NCBI GenBank assembly: GCA_034687125.1
Contig: JAQGBZ010000004.1
Location: 581,456-645,455, forward strand
Source: Neelides folsomi
Taxonomy: Eukaryota > Arthropoda > Collembola > Neelipleona > Neelidae
Direction: 5' to 3'
Length of the DNA stretch: 64,000 nucleotides
Position 1 is the first letter of the stretch. Every line of letters begins with the position of its first letter. This document shows positions 52,598 through 63,928 of this stretch, piece after piece. The notes under the pieces are model-generated. The model worked only from the letters and a program-made list of their open reading frames with translations, ran no database searches and was not told the origin of the DNA. The translations under genes and the position numbers were made by a program.

Positions 52598-54303
52598 TTA
52601 ACTCAATTTTCCAAGTTCTTCTTTCTTGAAAATCTCTGAAGCTGTGAAGACTAGACCTGAAAATCAAATAAATATTAAGGCCCAGAAAATAATTATGAAT
52701 AATTGTAAAAATTATTATAGGAAAACATACCGTCGATGATTCCTGCAACGGTGAACACTCCTGGAATATTAATAAATAATAAAATATCGATTAAACTTAA
52801 TTCATTAACATATTATATTTTTACTCAAATCAAAATCATGCAAGCAATATTACCTCCAACCACAGCACAAACAGCAACCAAGAAAGACAAAATCGGCTCT
52901 CCTTTTTCACGATATCGAACTGTCAATGGACTTAAATCGTATCGAAACCAAAGAGCTGGAGTTCCACGCCCAACAAAACTCTATTGAACCAAATGAAATA
53001 AATTAACATACACCTATTTAATATAATGTTAGATGTTTGTCAACTTTTATAACAAACATTTACTAAAATACTTACCCGGTATACATAAGTGTATTGATAG
53101 GAAATTTGCCTTTTTCCACTTCTTGATTCAAAGACAGTTGGAACAATCTTCATTATGTAATCATGAGATTCAATTCCTATACAAGAAATCAATTTGTATT
53201 TTCACATTCAAATACACATGGATAAAATCTATCTGCATAAAATAATATAATTAAATGATAATATTATAATAATAATTAAATACCAAATTCGGTGTCCTTC
53301 TTAACCGACATCAAAGGATTGAAAGAGCCAGGTACATCCGCCAAAATCTTGTCCCCTAATCTTACTTCCTTAATAATGTGTGAAAAATCGGGGTTATCGG
53401 GATGGTCCTTCGCTGAATGAGTTGAAATGTGGAAATTTCCAGGAACCTTTTTAAATAAAAAGTAAAATTAAAGGTGTGATTCTATGCATAATTTACCCAG
53501 TTATTTGTATTTAACTTCCAATACTAAAATTACTTTGTTGATTTGGAATGTCGCATGAAATAAGCACCCCTTTCCCTCATTAATTGGATTTTTTAGAGTA
53601 TTATCAACAAATCCCACTTCATGTCTTCCCATGTCATCTTGAATGTCCAATCCAACATCTGAAAGAAAATAAATAGAAGAATAATTCAAGAATAAATTGC
53701 TATCATAAAATATTATTACGAAAGATATATTCACCTCTTAAATATTTGGGTATTTTAAGTATTTACTTACATTCACATTTTAAATTAGGAAGTTCAACTG
53801 TAACACTGACAGGAATTCTAGAAGCATCAGAATTTTCATTGCTTGGATTGTCCACATAAACTTCCGAAACTCTGAAATCCCATTTATCAGTCAATTAACA
53901 CAAATCCTATTGCATGTATTTGTTAAAAGTCGTCAATTTTTCATAAAATAGTTCATTACATTTCAGTTGAGATGTATCTATACAGTTCCGACACAATTAA
54001 TATTGAAATTGATATACAACACAAGATTGATATTATAGCTCCTGTCAGAGTTGGCTGACTTAAATCCTTTGGAACTTTCCGATAAATGTCAAATCTGAAA
54101 TGTAAAATATCCAAGTTCAATATAAACAAATACCATTTAAATTTAACATGAGTCGTATATGCAGTGTTAACTGTTAACATTAATTGCACAAACGACTGTG
54201 TATAGTGTATTCATGCTCAGATACAAGCTGTTAAAATATTAAAGGTTATAAAGATAAGGTCACTATAAATAAAATTAAAATACCTCTTGACGTCGAATTT
54301 CAT
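52598..54303 (-). CDS. ERGIC1: ERGIC1, ER-Golgi intermediate compartment protein 1 (ERGIC-32)
   Basis: This is a two-span membrane protein that cycles between ER and Golgi with ERGIC2/3 and takes part in cargo transport. Exons on the - strand are 54303-54284, 54094-53960, 53871-53771, 53658-53534, 53446-53284, 53176-53076, 52980-52854, 52760-52731 and 52656-52598. Phases match throughout, giving 286 residues (human 290). FDIYRKVPKDLSQPTLTGAI at residues 8-27 precedes the first membrane segment. The lumenal part contains VGLDIQDDMGRHEVG, VPGNFHISTHSA and SHDYIMKIVPTVFE. The C-terminal part has ALWFRYDLSPLTVRY and the second membrane segment with VFTVAGIIDG, ending FKKEELGKLS. All of these match the known family. 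A CAG acceptor lies 28 bases before the ATG, so the 5' UTR is probably spliced. The gene is head-to-head with CDK2AP1. Confidence 0.95.
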
Positions 54304-55188
54304 TGTAGGTAGATTGACAAGAATTGTACACCTGCAAGCAAACAATTGATATTAGCATAAACTCTCAAATTATAAATTTAAATCTCATTAACTCATTAAT
54401 ATTAAACATTTAATCATAAACACATATAGAAAGTTAGAAAGCATTTATTGAATGCGTTCCATACACATTAAATTAATTTCCATATTGTATTAAAAAATAA
54501 ACTATTCAAAAATGTCTCACTTTTATTTGATTAAACTTAAATGTATAGAGTTGAACACATAATATGAGCTATAATGAATATTACACAACCATCCGAGTTC
54601 TTTTCCAAGAGCCGCGTGAAACAAAGAACATTAATTTATATAAACAATTAGTGAACCGGCTGTAAAAGGAGTTTGATAGTCAATGGTAACAACCTGTGCA
54701 TATGAACTGTATTGTATTTAGATATGGATATGATATGACAATGTGACAGAATGGAGTTAATTCAATATAGGAAAAATACATGCCATATTTGACACTTTTG
54801 AATGTTCGTATCTCTCCACATGTGGAGCGTCTATTGGTCGCTTTTCATTTTCATTCTTCTTTGCTTTCAATCTTCTCTGCTAAAGTGGAGGCTCAATTTT
54901 ATCTACAAATTGAAGTAGATTACAATCAAAGAGCATTAATTAAATAATTAAACACCTTGTTGGAAATTCCATAAAGAATCAACTGATTTGGTTAAACCAA
55001 GTTAAACTGGTTTAACTGGTGGTTTAAGAGTCGAGTATTTAATATTATTTTGAAAGGTAATTGACCGCAATTAATAATTATCCTGACGGTGAAAATTGAA
55101 TTAGAAATTCTAATTGAAATTGCGTTTTTATTATAGTTCTTGTGTTTTTAATATGCTGATTTTAATTTAATAGTTCCAATTCGCAAAA
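54304..55188. promoter_or_regulatory. Bidirectional promoter region between ERGIC1 and CDK2AP1
   Basis: About 0.9 kb separates two divergent start codons. It holds a perfect 14-bp palindrome CTCCACATGTGGAG (54814-54827), an inverted CCAAT box (ATTGG, 54833-54837), and a dense cluster of AAACTGGTTTAAC-like direct and inverted repeats around 54990-55027. Likely 5' UTR splice acceptors occur 28 bases before the ERGIC1 ATG and 15 bases before the CDK2AP1 ATG (TTTAATAG ending at 55173). Confidence 0.45.
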
Positions 55189-55614
55189 ATGGATGATGAT
55201 TTCATGTCCGCCGATTCTCCGACAAGTGCTCATATGGAGTTCTTGAGTCAAGCCCTTCTTCGACAACAGTCAATTCCTCAATCCAAATACGCTCAACTTC
55301 TTGCAGTTCTTGAAGAAATGGGTACAATTTATAAATTATTCCTAAATTATAAAATTACTGTTCAATTTTATATCATTCAATTCATTATCATTATTATTGT
55401 ATCTTTAATACATTTTGCTTAAATCCGTTTTGTTTAAATTTAAGATCAAATAATTTTTTAAACTGATTATACTTTTTACATTTTAGGCAAAGACATTCGT
55501 CCCACTTACGCTGGAAGCAAAAGCAGCGCTGAAAGACTCAAAAGAGGAATCGTTCATGCAAGAATTCTCGTTCGCGAATGCTTGATGGAAACTGAGCGAA
55601 GTGCTCGTACATAA
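55189..55614 (+). CDS. CDK2AP1: CDK2-associated protein 1 (CDK2AP1/DOC-1 family)
   Basis: Exons 55189-55321 and 55487-55614 join through a split glycine codon to give 86 residues. The C-terminal half reads [16 protein letters not shown], then [20 protein letters not shown] and [20 protein letters not shown]. This matches the conserved C-terminal domain of vertebrate CDK2AP1 and CDK2AP2. The family binds CDK2 and is a small subunit of the NuRD chromatin-remodelling complex. The N-terminus ([18 protein letters not shown]) is shorter than in humans (115 residues) and not conserved. CDK2AP1 and CDK2AP2 cannot be separated in an invertebrate. No AATAAA is seen between its stop codon and the DPH7 start. 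Confidence 0.93.
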
Positions 55615-55749
55615 TTTGCACTTTCCCTTCTTTTGTTATTTTAACTTATTTTGTTCTACTTTTTTATTATTAAGGAACCAATGATTTTTACTAAATAGTG
55701 TTTAGTGTTAATCGTATCAGTTCAATAATTTTATTTTCCTAGATTAATT

Positions 55750-56968
55750 ATGATGGAGCAAGAAAAGGAAGTGAAGAAGAATGAAGCCCTTAATGTAAAA
55801 ACCCCCAATTTTGTGTACAATCCCAATTATGAAACCATCCACAGTGAAACTTTCCCTTTACAAATAGATTGTGTTAGTTGGAATAAGAAATATTCTTTGT
55901 TAGCCGTTGGCTCTTATGAAATTGACCCAGAAAATGACTCTTTACGCATTGGATCCATCTCCATTCTCTCTGAGGAAAAAAACTTTCAAATTGTTCACCA
56001 AATATCTTCTTTTGGAGTTCTCGATTTGAAATGGGAAAATGGATTTGAATCATTAGTAGCAGCAACTTCCGAAGGAGTTAAATTTTTTAAGTTAACTTCC
56101 CCTCATGAACTTACATTAGAATCAGAAATTAGTCTTGAAAATAATATTATGGCTTTGTACATTGAATGGATTTCGCCCGTTCAAGTTATCTTTGGAGATT
56201 CAGCCGGATCCGTCACACTTGTTGAAAAAGATGAAACCAAAAGTCCAAAAGTTATCAGTGTGTCAAAATCACACGAATACTCCGTTTGGGTTGTTCATTA
56301 CGAACCGAAAAATGCTATCATTTTTTCTGGAGCTGACGATGGGGACTTTTGTGCATTTAATATCAAGGATTTTGAAAACTCTGAAATGCACTACAAGAAA
56401 AAATTTCAAGTTGGAGTTACGTCGATCACATCAAACAAAGATCTTCTGGCAATTGGCTGGTAAATAATAATTACCTAAATATTTCTAATTTTTTCCGTTT
56501 AAATAATTAAAATTATTTTACAATATTAACTTTTTGTTATTAATAAGTTAGTTTGTTACTGATTTTTTCTTTTATACTTTTATTTTCAGTTACGACGATA
56601 TTTTACGCATTTTCACCCTAAATGTGATCGAAGATGAAGAAGGCAATAAAATTGATCTTGGACTAAAATTGAAAATCGACCTCGGCGGCGCCATTTGGAG
56701 AACAGTTTGGATTGACCCAATCGTTCCAATGAAAGTTGAAGACTCTTCGGACTTCTACATGGGAGTTTCTTGTGCTCGGAATGGCATCGCTTTTGTTAAA
56801 TTTTCAAGTTTAGACTGGAAGTGGGAAATTATTACAACGAACAAGGAATATCTAGGATTCCTGGCTTATGGGTTTGATGTGAAAGAAAGTGGTGAAGGAG
56901 ATCTTGTGATCGCATCTGGTTATTTTGATAATAAGCTTCTTCAAGTATGGAAAATTGGAAGAAAATAA
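55750..56968 (+). CDS. DPH7: Diphthine methyltransferase homolog, WD40 protein (DPH7)
   Basis: Exons 55750-56459 and 56590-56968 join through a split cysteine codon to give 362 residues (human 452). The protein is a WD40 propeller. DCVSWNKKYSLLAVGSYEI, VLDLKWENGFESLVAATSEG and VWVVHYEPKNAIIFSGADDG mark successive blades, followed by CYDDILRIF, GAIWRTVWIDP and, at the end, LAYGFDVKE and ASGYFDNKLLQVWKIGRK. The order and the GAIWR, YGFD and FDNKLLQVW segments match DPH7, which demethylates methylated diphthine on eEF2 in diphthamide synthesis. Another propeller cannot be wholly excluded. A 3' splice site (TTTTATTTTCCTAG) ends 8 bases before the ATG. ATG 55753 is an alternative start one codon in. 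Confidence 0.85.
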
Positions 56969-57080
56969 AAATAATATTTCTTACTATTAAACATTGCGTT
57001 ATTGGCAAGATTTTCATTTAACGCATTTACACACCAAACACCAAAACTTAAATGATTTAAGATAAATCCGTTAACAATTT

Positions 57081-57101
57081 AATAAATCATTTTTATTTAT
57101 T
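57081..57101. other. Overlapping poly(A) signals of the convergent DPH7 and CUB genes
   Basis: AATAAA at 57081-57086 serves DPH7 on the + strand. TTTATT at 57092-57097 and 57096-57101 reads AATAAA on the - strand for the CUB gene. Only 240 bases separate the two stop codons, so the mature 3' ends probably overlap by tens of bases. Confidence 0.6.
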
Positions 57102-57208
57102 ATATAACTTTAAAGCCCAAATATTTATTTTTAACATAAAAATTATTTATATTTGAAACTTATTATCATTTGAAGAAGTAACAAATGTGAACGACCAACT
57201 CTTCTTGT

Positions 57209-60200
57209 CTACTGCTGAGGAGTGCAAGGTTGTTGGATGTAATTTAGACAAAATCCTCTATTACCGGAATCATTTGTCTCATTGGAATCGGAGTGGTATG
57301 TGAGTCGGAATGGTTTTGAATAACCTGAAACAAGGATTAATGTTTTTTATGTCATAAAGTCATTATTCATAAATAGAAATAGAAAGTAGTTCATTACATT
57401 GTTTGACATTAAAGAGCAAAAAATTCGATAAGGACGTAGTGATAAAAAATGATAATAGGTTCCTGAACTTATTTTAATGGTTAAGTTTTATCAAATGCTT
57501 ACTGAAGACCGGGAGTGAAATCTGTGATGGTTCGCTGTTGAAAGTGTCTCCACATATTCTATCTTGACAAATGAGCCCATTTTGTTGGGTGGTTCTTCCG
57601 GTGTTTGTTGCACATGGAATTGTTACCCAATCTGTTTGACAGCTCGATGAACCCACAAGTGACCCAGTTTGACTTGTTTGCTGTCCAGTGAGGCTGAAAG
57701 CTCTTGAGCGTGGATTCACTTAATGGAGAAACAGGATGATTTACACATTATACTAAAATTTATCAGAATGCTTTCTAACCTAAAATGCATTTAAATGGTC
57801 AATTGTCAATTAGGGCTAGTTAAAGAGCCATTTCATACTTGATTACGATTTTTTTATCGTTTAGGTTAGGTTGGGTTGAATACTTGATTAAGATATTTCA
57901 TACATGCCTGGTTAAGATATTTCATCCAGACGTGATTAAGAAATTTCATACATACCTGGTTAAGGTATTTCAACCATAGTAAGAAATTTCATCCATATTT
58001 GATTAAGATATTTCATATTTGAGACTAATTAACTATTAGAAAAACTACCTAATCTAATCTATTAACTTAAAATATCATGTCATAAGGTCACCCATCATAC
58101 CATTATCATTTCCATTTCCGTTCGAATAACTTGAATCTGTGCATGCTGTGTATCGTATCCCGCAAAAGTTACGCTCAATTCTTATGCAAGCTGTGTAGTC
58201 TTGATTTGACAATTGTTGGCCAGTAGTGAAATCAAAGTTATACGATCTGATGATTCCGCTAACACCCGTGTGATAAAGAAGACATCCTTCAGGAGCTGTC
58301 GAATGTTTCCATTTATTAAACATTTCAACTTTTACTAATTTTGGCTATGCAAAACAAACTTGTAGTTCTCTCACCTTTAGCTAAGGAGTCACAACGAATT
58401 TGAGTAATTTTAATTTTCCAGGATCTTGAGAATGTTGGGCCGCTTGTTACGACTGAAAGAGTCGTTGGACTATTATCAACTCCAACATCCACGTACACTT
58501 TGAAGCAAAGTAATAATTTAGTTTGAGCCTATTTATGCAATTTTGTTCAAGATGAATGTTATACCTAAGTTATAATTAGAAGTAAACTTAAAGTTAGGTA
58601 TACTGAATATACTGATATTGAAAAGGATAAAATTCTGTATGGTAAAAGCTTACTGTGATTTCCTGTGTTGACCTAAACAATTAAAATGAATTATTTAATA
58701 CTTTCATATTAATTAATAGACATTAAACTTCAGTAAGTTATGTATACCCCGCAAATGATCGGAACGGCAGTATTTGAGCCTGAGACAATGAACTGATCGT
58801 TGTTGCAAACTCCGCTATTCCCAGGCTGAGCAATATTGAATGAATCGAAGTCGAGTCTAAAAATTATAATTTACTTTATTTAGTAAAAGCTTGACGTGAC
58901 AGATATTCCTCTGGACATAAATGATATTACATAACATAAAGAAAGAAACAATATAATTTGTATGTTTAAAGAAATACTGACTGACTTGAGCATTGTAAAA
59001 TTACCTCAATTGGCAAATATCCCAGTATGATTTATACACTGTGAGCTGACAGCTCCCAGTTCCATCAAATGATGTTGGGTAACTGTTGTGGGTGAAATAA
59101 GTGGTGTTTTGATTCGTAGATTGTCCACATGATTTTGAGACTAAACATTTTATTAAAAAGATATTAGAATATGATATATGACAATAAGACAACGGTAAAG
59201 TTAGCTGTTGATTAAACTGAATATGATTGAGCTTACAGACACAGCAAACTCCATATCCTTGAGCACATTTCCCATTCCCAGCTCCTCCACGTCTAACACA
59301 TTCGTTTGCTGGATAGCAAGTTCCATTGTCACCTGCTTATCAAAACAGAACTTTTTAATGAGTTATTACCCACAAAGAACAAAATCGTAATTAAACAACT
59401 GGCTTACCAGAAGCACTGAGACATCCACCGTTATCAAACTTTATAAGCGTGAAAAGACTCAAAACTGAAAAAAAAATTTGGACGGATTACAATTTTACAA
59501 TCGAATGTTTTTTATAAATAAAAGTTTATAATAAAAACCATCAATAGGCCCGTCTCCCAACGGATTGTTAATTTCTTCCCATTAGAAACTATTAAATAGT
59601 GCATATATTTTCAAGGATTTCCAACTTATTATTGAATTAAATGGTATTATATTGTTCTTATCAATCATTTGCACGTGCAATAATCCGACAAAAATAATAA
59701 GATTCTTATTTTAAAGTTGGATCCTAGATAATATATTCACCATTTAATAGTTTCTAATGGAAAGAAGTTACCCGTCGGGAGACGGGCCAATTGCTGGTCT
59801 TTAGTTATAAAATATCCGTGTATTTCGGTAATCCGTCGACATTTAGCTCTTATTATAACAGTGTGGGCTCAATTAAAATTAAAAACCTTTTAAAATCATG
59901 ACAATGGCAGAATTTGGCATTTGTTACCCGATTCGGGTATTACCCGTGCCTGAAGGTCGGTTTGGACAGGAATGATCCGCTCCTGTACGATTTCGATCGC
60001 TTTCCGATTTTTTACGTTAAAGTCCGGGCCCGTTTGGATCGCTTTACGATTTCATGCATTCCGGCCCGGTCGGGTTCCGATCATGTTCCGATTTCGTGTG
60101 TTGCAGCCCGGTCAGATTCCTAGTCGGACTTTAGCATAGCTATGATCCCTAGGCACATTTGGGGTCCGGAGCCGGACAAATAAATTTTTTTTTAAATCAT

Positions 60201-60952
60201 AGAGAATCAGGCAAGAAAGGGAAAGAATTTGTGAAAAAACGTTTCCATATTCACGTATTCTCCGTTACCAGTTAGCTGCGGATTTCGCGGTTTTGAAAAA
60301 CAGAAAAACACGTGGTATTCTAACGTTCGATTTCATTGTAAATCAATTGAATATTTCTCGCGAAAAAAACCGCGAAATCCGCAGCTAAGTGGTAACGAAG
60401 AATATGTCAAACTCAAACTCGCCAACATTTCCAAAATATTTCAAAAGTTTGTAAAGCTTCTCCTTGCCAAAACCCACATTGTCGCAGATATCTCGAGGAC
60501 GATCGGATTAATTAAAAAAAAGGCCCTGTTACATTTTACATGGAAAGATTCCTGTCAGATTGGCATTTACAATTTAGCCCCCACTGTTGTAGTAAGAGCT
60601 AAAAGTTTGCTTAATAGCACAAACCCTTATATTTTATAAAGATAGATTTAAATTGTGTCTTACATCTACTGTCTCTTTCCGACGGAGATTCATTCAGCAA
60701 AGGAAGGAATTCTGTTCTGTTGTTCATTTTCCTTACTTGTAGATCAATGGTTTTGGGTTTAAACCATTTGTTCCAAAAAGGAACTTGTCTCTTGGATCTG
60801 ACGAAGGAAACACGAGATTCGGGAACGGGAATCAGCGGCTCCGCGATAATCGCTTCTTGAATAACATCCGAATATTCATGAGCAATTGTTAAAGATATGA
60901 AGCCTACCAAAAATGCAATGCAGATCCCCGTTAGCACATTTTTCACCTTCAT
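57209..60952 (-). CDS. Secreted CUB-domain protein of an arthropod family, 10 exons
   Basis: Exons on the - strand are 60952-60664, 59464-59408, 59332-59237, 59140-59005, 58856-58748, 58672-58654, 58497-58375, 58295-58101, 57718-57503 and 57324-57209. All phases match, giving 451 residues. A signal peptide (residues 1-24, MKVKNVLTGICIAFLVGF) is followed by a propeptide with a furin-like RSKRQ site near residue 55. Then comes a Cys-rich motif (DNGTCYPANECVRRGG, then GYGVCCV). CUB-like regions follow, with SCGQS, QLTVYKSYWDICQLRLDF, VPIICG, GNHMYVDVG, APEGCLLYHTG and DWVTIPCATN. The end has PFRLTYHSD and NRGFCLNY. This order is familiar from large sets of uncharacterised arthropod secreted CUB proteins. 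The function is unknown. The 1.2 kb first intron carries a MITE and other repeats. Confidence 0.88.
57881..58022. repeat. Tandem repeat of about 23-26 bp in a CUB-gene intron
   Basis: About six imperfect units share GGTTAAGATATTTCATCC or GATTAAGAAATTTCATAC. They lie in the intron between exons 58295-58101 and 57718-57503. Just before them, at 57861-57875, is TTAGGTTAGGTTGGG, similar to the arthropod telomere repeat. Confidence 0.75.
59537..59798 (-). mobile_element. 262-bp MITE with TIRs of about 70 bp, copy 2 (inverted)
   Basis: This matches copy 1 at 7929-8190 in reverse orientation over its whole length, with scattered substitutions (for example ACCATCAATAGG against ACCAGCAATGGG at one end). 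It lies in the first intron of the CUB gene. The shared sequence continues about 40 bp beyond its right end, to about 59839, matching the left flank of copy 1. Confidence 0.9.
59965..60125 (+). repeat. GC-rich repeat of about 43-bp units in the first CUB intron
   Basis: Three to four irregular units built on GATCGCTTTMCGATTT, followed by GGCCCGGTCGGGTTCC-like sequence, stand out as GC-rich in an AT-rich intron. The open frame across it looks like a consequence of composition. Origin unknown, possibly a transposon fragment. Confidence 0.6.
60254..60408. mobile_element. Palindromic MITE-like element in the first CUB intron
   Basis: Arms of about 41 bp, with the core TTAGCTGCGGATTTCGCGGT and its complement, enclose about 70 bp. 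The arms differ at a few places only. No target duplication was assigned. It sits next to the GC-rich repeat, so both could belong to one larger element. Confidence 0.7.
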
Positions 60953-63928
60953 GTTATCAATGTTTTAATAATAAAATCCTTAGTTAACTTTTTAACCCCT
61001 TTGTTGGTGAGTGATAAAGGAGTCTTTGAGCACTGGGCGTTTGAAAGTTCAAAGCAGGGAATTTATCAAATCTTAACTAACTCTCACTCTCTTGCTTATG
61101 GGCGAGGGCGTGAAGGTTTGACACTTAGTTAACTTCTTTTAATTTAATTGTAGATCTCTTCTCACTCCTTCAATATCCCTAACAGTGTAGTGGGAGTGAA
61201 CCCTACAGATCCACAACGCCGATTTGAATGGAGAAGCTTTCAAAAATCCATCCAACTCATACAAATTGTATGATACAATTTTAATTTCTTATGATGATTA
61301 GTGAAAAGGTGCTCAACGACCAGATCCGGACTAATTTCTTCGTCGACCCCAACAATGGGGTTCTTGTGTGGAAGAGCATGACAATCACGTTCGTGACAAG
61401 CACGCATCTAGGAATCAACACCGGGAATAGGGTTCTTTATTAGGAGACGATGATGAGTGGAACAACAATGTTTAACTGTGAATAGAGGGTGGACATTTAG
61501 TTACACCTTCATTCATAAAAATGTTTAATACAATTAAATACATAGTTGAGATATATTTTTATAACTCTTACTTTTTTGTAATTCGTATATATACAAGTAC
61601 TCGTATAATAACAATTTAGATCATTCATTAAATCATCGTTTTTATTCACTTTCTCTTTTACAATCTTTCTTAAATAAACTATACCATACATATATGTAAT
61701 ACCATATTTTAAAGGGTATTTGCTATTCAGCTAGATTTAGGATGCTAATTAAATAAAATATGCTTAATGTAGCAAATTGCAAATGTAAAAAAATCCCCAC
61801 AAATGTATAAAAATTCAACTATTCAATATTTTGGATACAAATACAATATAACAATGTTACTTTGGAATGTTAAATGTTTGATCTGATTAAGATTTGATCA
61901 ATGGTTGTGAGTAAGATATTCGATTTTTAGAATACAGAATGTTAAGTAAAAATGTACAAAGAGAATGCTTCAATGTGAGTATCTACAAGTTGTAGCGAGA
62001 TGGTAATTAAATTTACATAGAAGCTATTAGGAAGGTGGATAGAATGGTATTAGCATATTCCACATCCCCTCATATTTGTGAAATGAAATGCAGTAGTAGA
62101 AATGAGCAAGGAGCTTTAAAGCCTCCATGAAAGCCGTGGAAGAGAGATGAGGGCTTAAAAATTCTAATGCGAGTAAAGGAAGGATCGCAAAGGAAATGAG
62201 TGTTTTTGGCTCTGATTTTGTCACCATTCCTCTTGCTGGCGCGTTACAAGCTTTGGACAATAAGGCTTTACTTTTATACATATTTTACAGTCACTCTGTG
62301 CACTTTAAATAAAGATCGCCCCAAATGATGTTCTATTAGAATTAAAAGAAATAAAATAGATGTTCTATATAGCAATTATTTAAATCCTTAAAGAACCAAT
62401 TACATTTCAAGAGTATCTAATACTTTTAATTATTGCTACATAAATGGTCAATATAAGCCTTGCACAAAATAGAAAAGATATAAGATATCTTATTTTAACT
62501 AAATGTAAGCGACATGGTTAAGTCTACATTACACGGATTAATTAGAATTGAGAACCGTTATTTTCTACAATTCTGAAAAATTTAATTGTAACTAAAAGGA
62601 TATATCGCATTGTCCTTATTCTATATTAAGAACTTAGGACTTTATTTTTTTGTTAATTTGAATTGTACAAAATTAAAAATTAAACAATTCAAATAGTATT
62701 ATACCATTGGATTTTAAAATACTCACCACTATACTAACGAGGAATAATTTCATTAAATGAAATAAAAATACCCTTAAAATCTTATTTGTACTACTTAGAA
62801 AACTAATTAGAAATAAGTTTTGAGTGTAACTTCATGGTATAATTTGACAGGCCCTCGTCTATTTGTGTTGAAATGGACTTGTGCAAAAGCTTAAGTTATA
62901 GCGAAGCTGTGTCAGTTTTGCGAGGTAGAGAAGGAGCCTAAAATTTATTCTGGGCTCTAAGGGGAATAATCTAGGGGAACTGCTGGTTTTGCTCAATGCC
63001 AACACTTCGCATGCTAAATCTCAATTGGCAAGTATAGTGAAGTGCAAGATTGGCAACAAGGATTGGCAAAATGGGGTGATACCAACAAACCAAGTTGGTT
63101 GTAAGCCTGTTGGGGTCCCTCATAATAGGCGTAATTTTCTTTAAACCATAAAACGTTAAACCAATTCAAAAATTCGTTTTAAAAACAATTTTAGCAAAAA
63201 ATTGAACATAATTTCATATGATTTAAAACGTTTTTTAAAGTAAAATAGGCAATATCAATTATGTATGAGTAATCATTTTATTAGAAAAACTACTTGGTAT
63301 CTGCATGGAAAAAGAAAAGCTAAAAATAGTATATTTAGTAAATCAGTTTCTATTGGTTACTAAAAATAAAATGTAAGTTTTTTGATTTCCATTATTTCTC
63401 AAAAGTACTAAGGTTTAATAAATGCGAGATATACAATATTTTGCCATGTAACCTTTTTATGTATTGTGGAATAAGCGTAGAATCCATTATTTTCCACGCT
63501 CAAAAAAAGTTTCCTTTATAAAAGCTAGCTTGATGCAAACGCTTGATTGGTGCTGAGTATTCGGGATTTGTTATTTCGAGTAAGAGTGTGCCTTAAGAGT
63601 TCGTATATGGTAGAGCATCACAGCAAAGTTTCTTTATGCTTTGGCATTTTAGAGACGTAAAGTATAACTTGTTCCTTCGTAAATATCCGCGCTGTGGATT
63701 TTATGAAACATGAAAGGCTTTAAAAGGCCAAGTATTGGTTTGAAGCAAAAGTTTCTAACCCAAGTCGAGTAGCTGTGCTTTAGTGGCTTCTTCAAAAGCA
63801 TAATGTATTGTCGAAGCTGTAGCATGCGAAAGAGTTAATTTTCCAAGGCGAGCACATCTTTCGGGATTGCTATGCTGACTTGCGTACAGCTTAAAAAGCT
63901 TGATACTGTAAGGAAATAAAATGAAAGC
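60953..63928. other. CUB-gene promoter flank grading into sequence upstream of 18S rRNA
   Basis: No AATAAA-closed or spliced gene is supported. The CUB promoter should lie near 60953-61100. An unassigned GC-richer stretch at 61291-61443 is open for 50 codons on the + strand (MMISEKVLNDQIRTNFFVDP...), but no family is recognised. From about 62.8 kb the sequence should contain the external transcribed spacer, and a Pol I promoter, if the 18S is a working copy. I cannot recognise the promoter by sequence, and no subrepeats typical of rDNA spacers are obvious. Confidence 0.35.

Noticed and set aside
55189..55614. Considered as TFIID subunit TAF10
   Set aside because: The [20 protein letters not shown] segment and ETERSAR end match CDK2AP1; no histone-fold TAF10 features are present.
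59914..60123. 69-codon + strand ORF in the CUB intron
   Set aside because: Coincides with the GC-rich tandem repeat; the open frame follows from repeat composition.
61291..61443. 50-codon + strand ORF with better than background composition (MMISEKVLNDQ...)
   Set aside because: Too short, no recognisable family, no start context or splice partner; noted only in the region description.
62027..62281. 84-codon - strand ORF with hydrophobic stretches
   Set aside because: No family resemblance, no splice context, and located in the flank of rDNA; probably chance.
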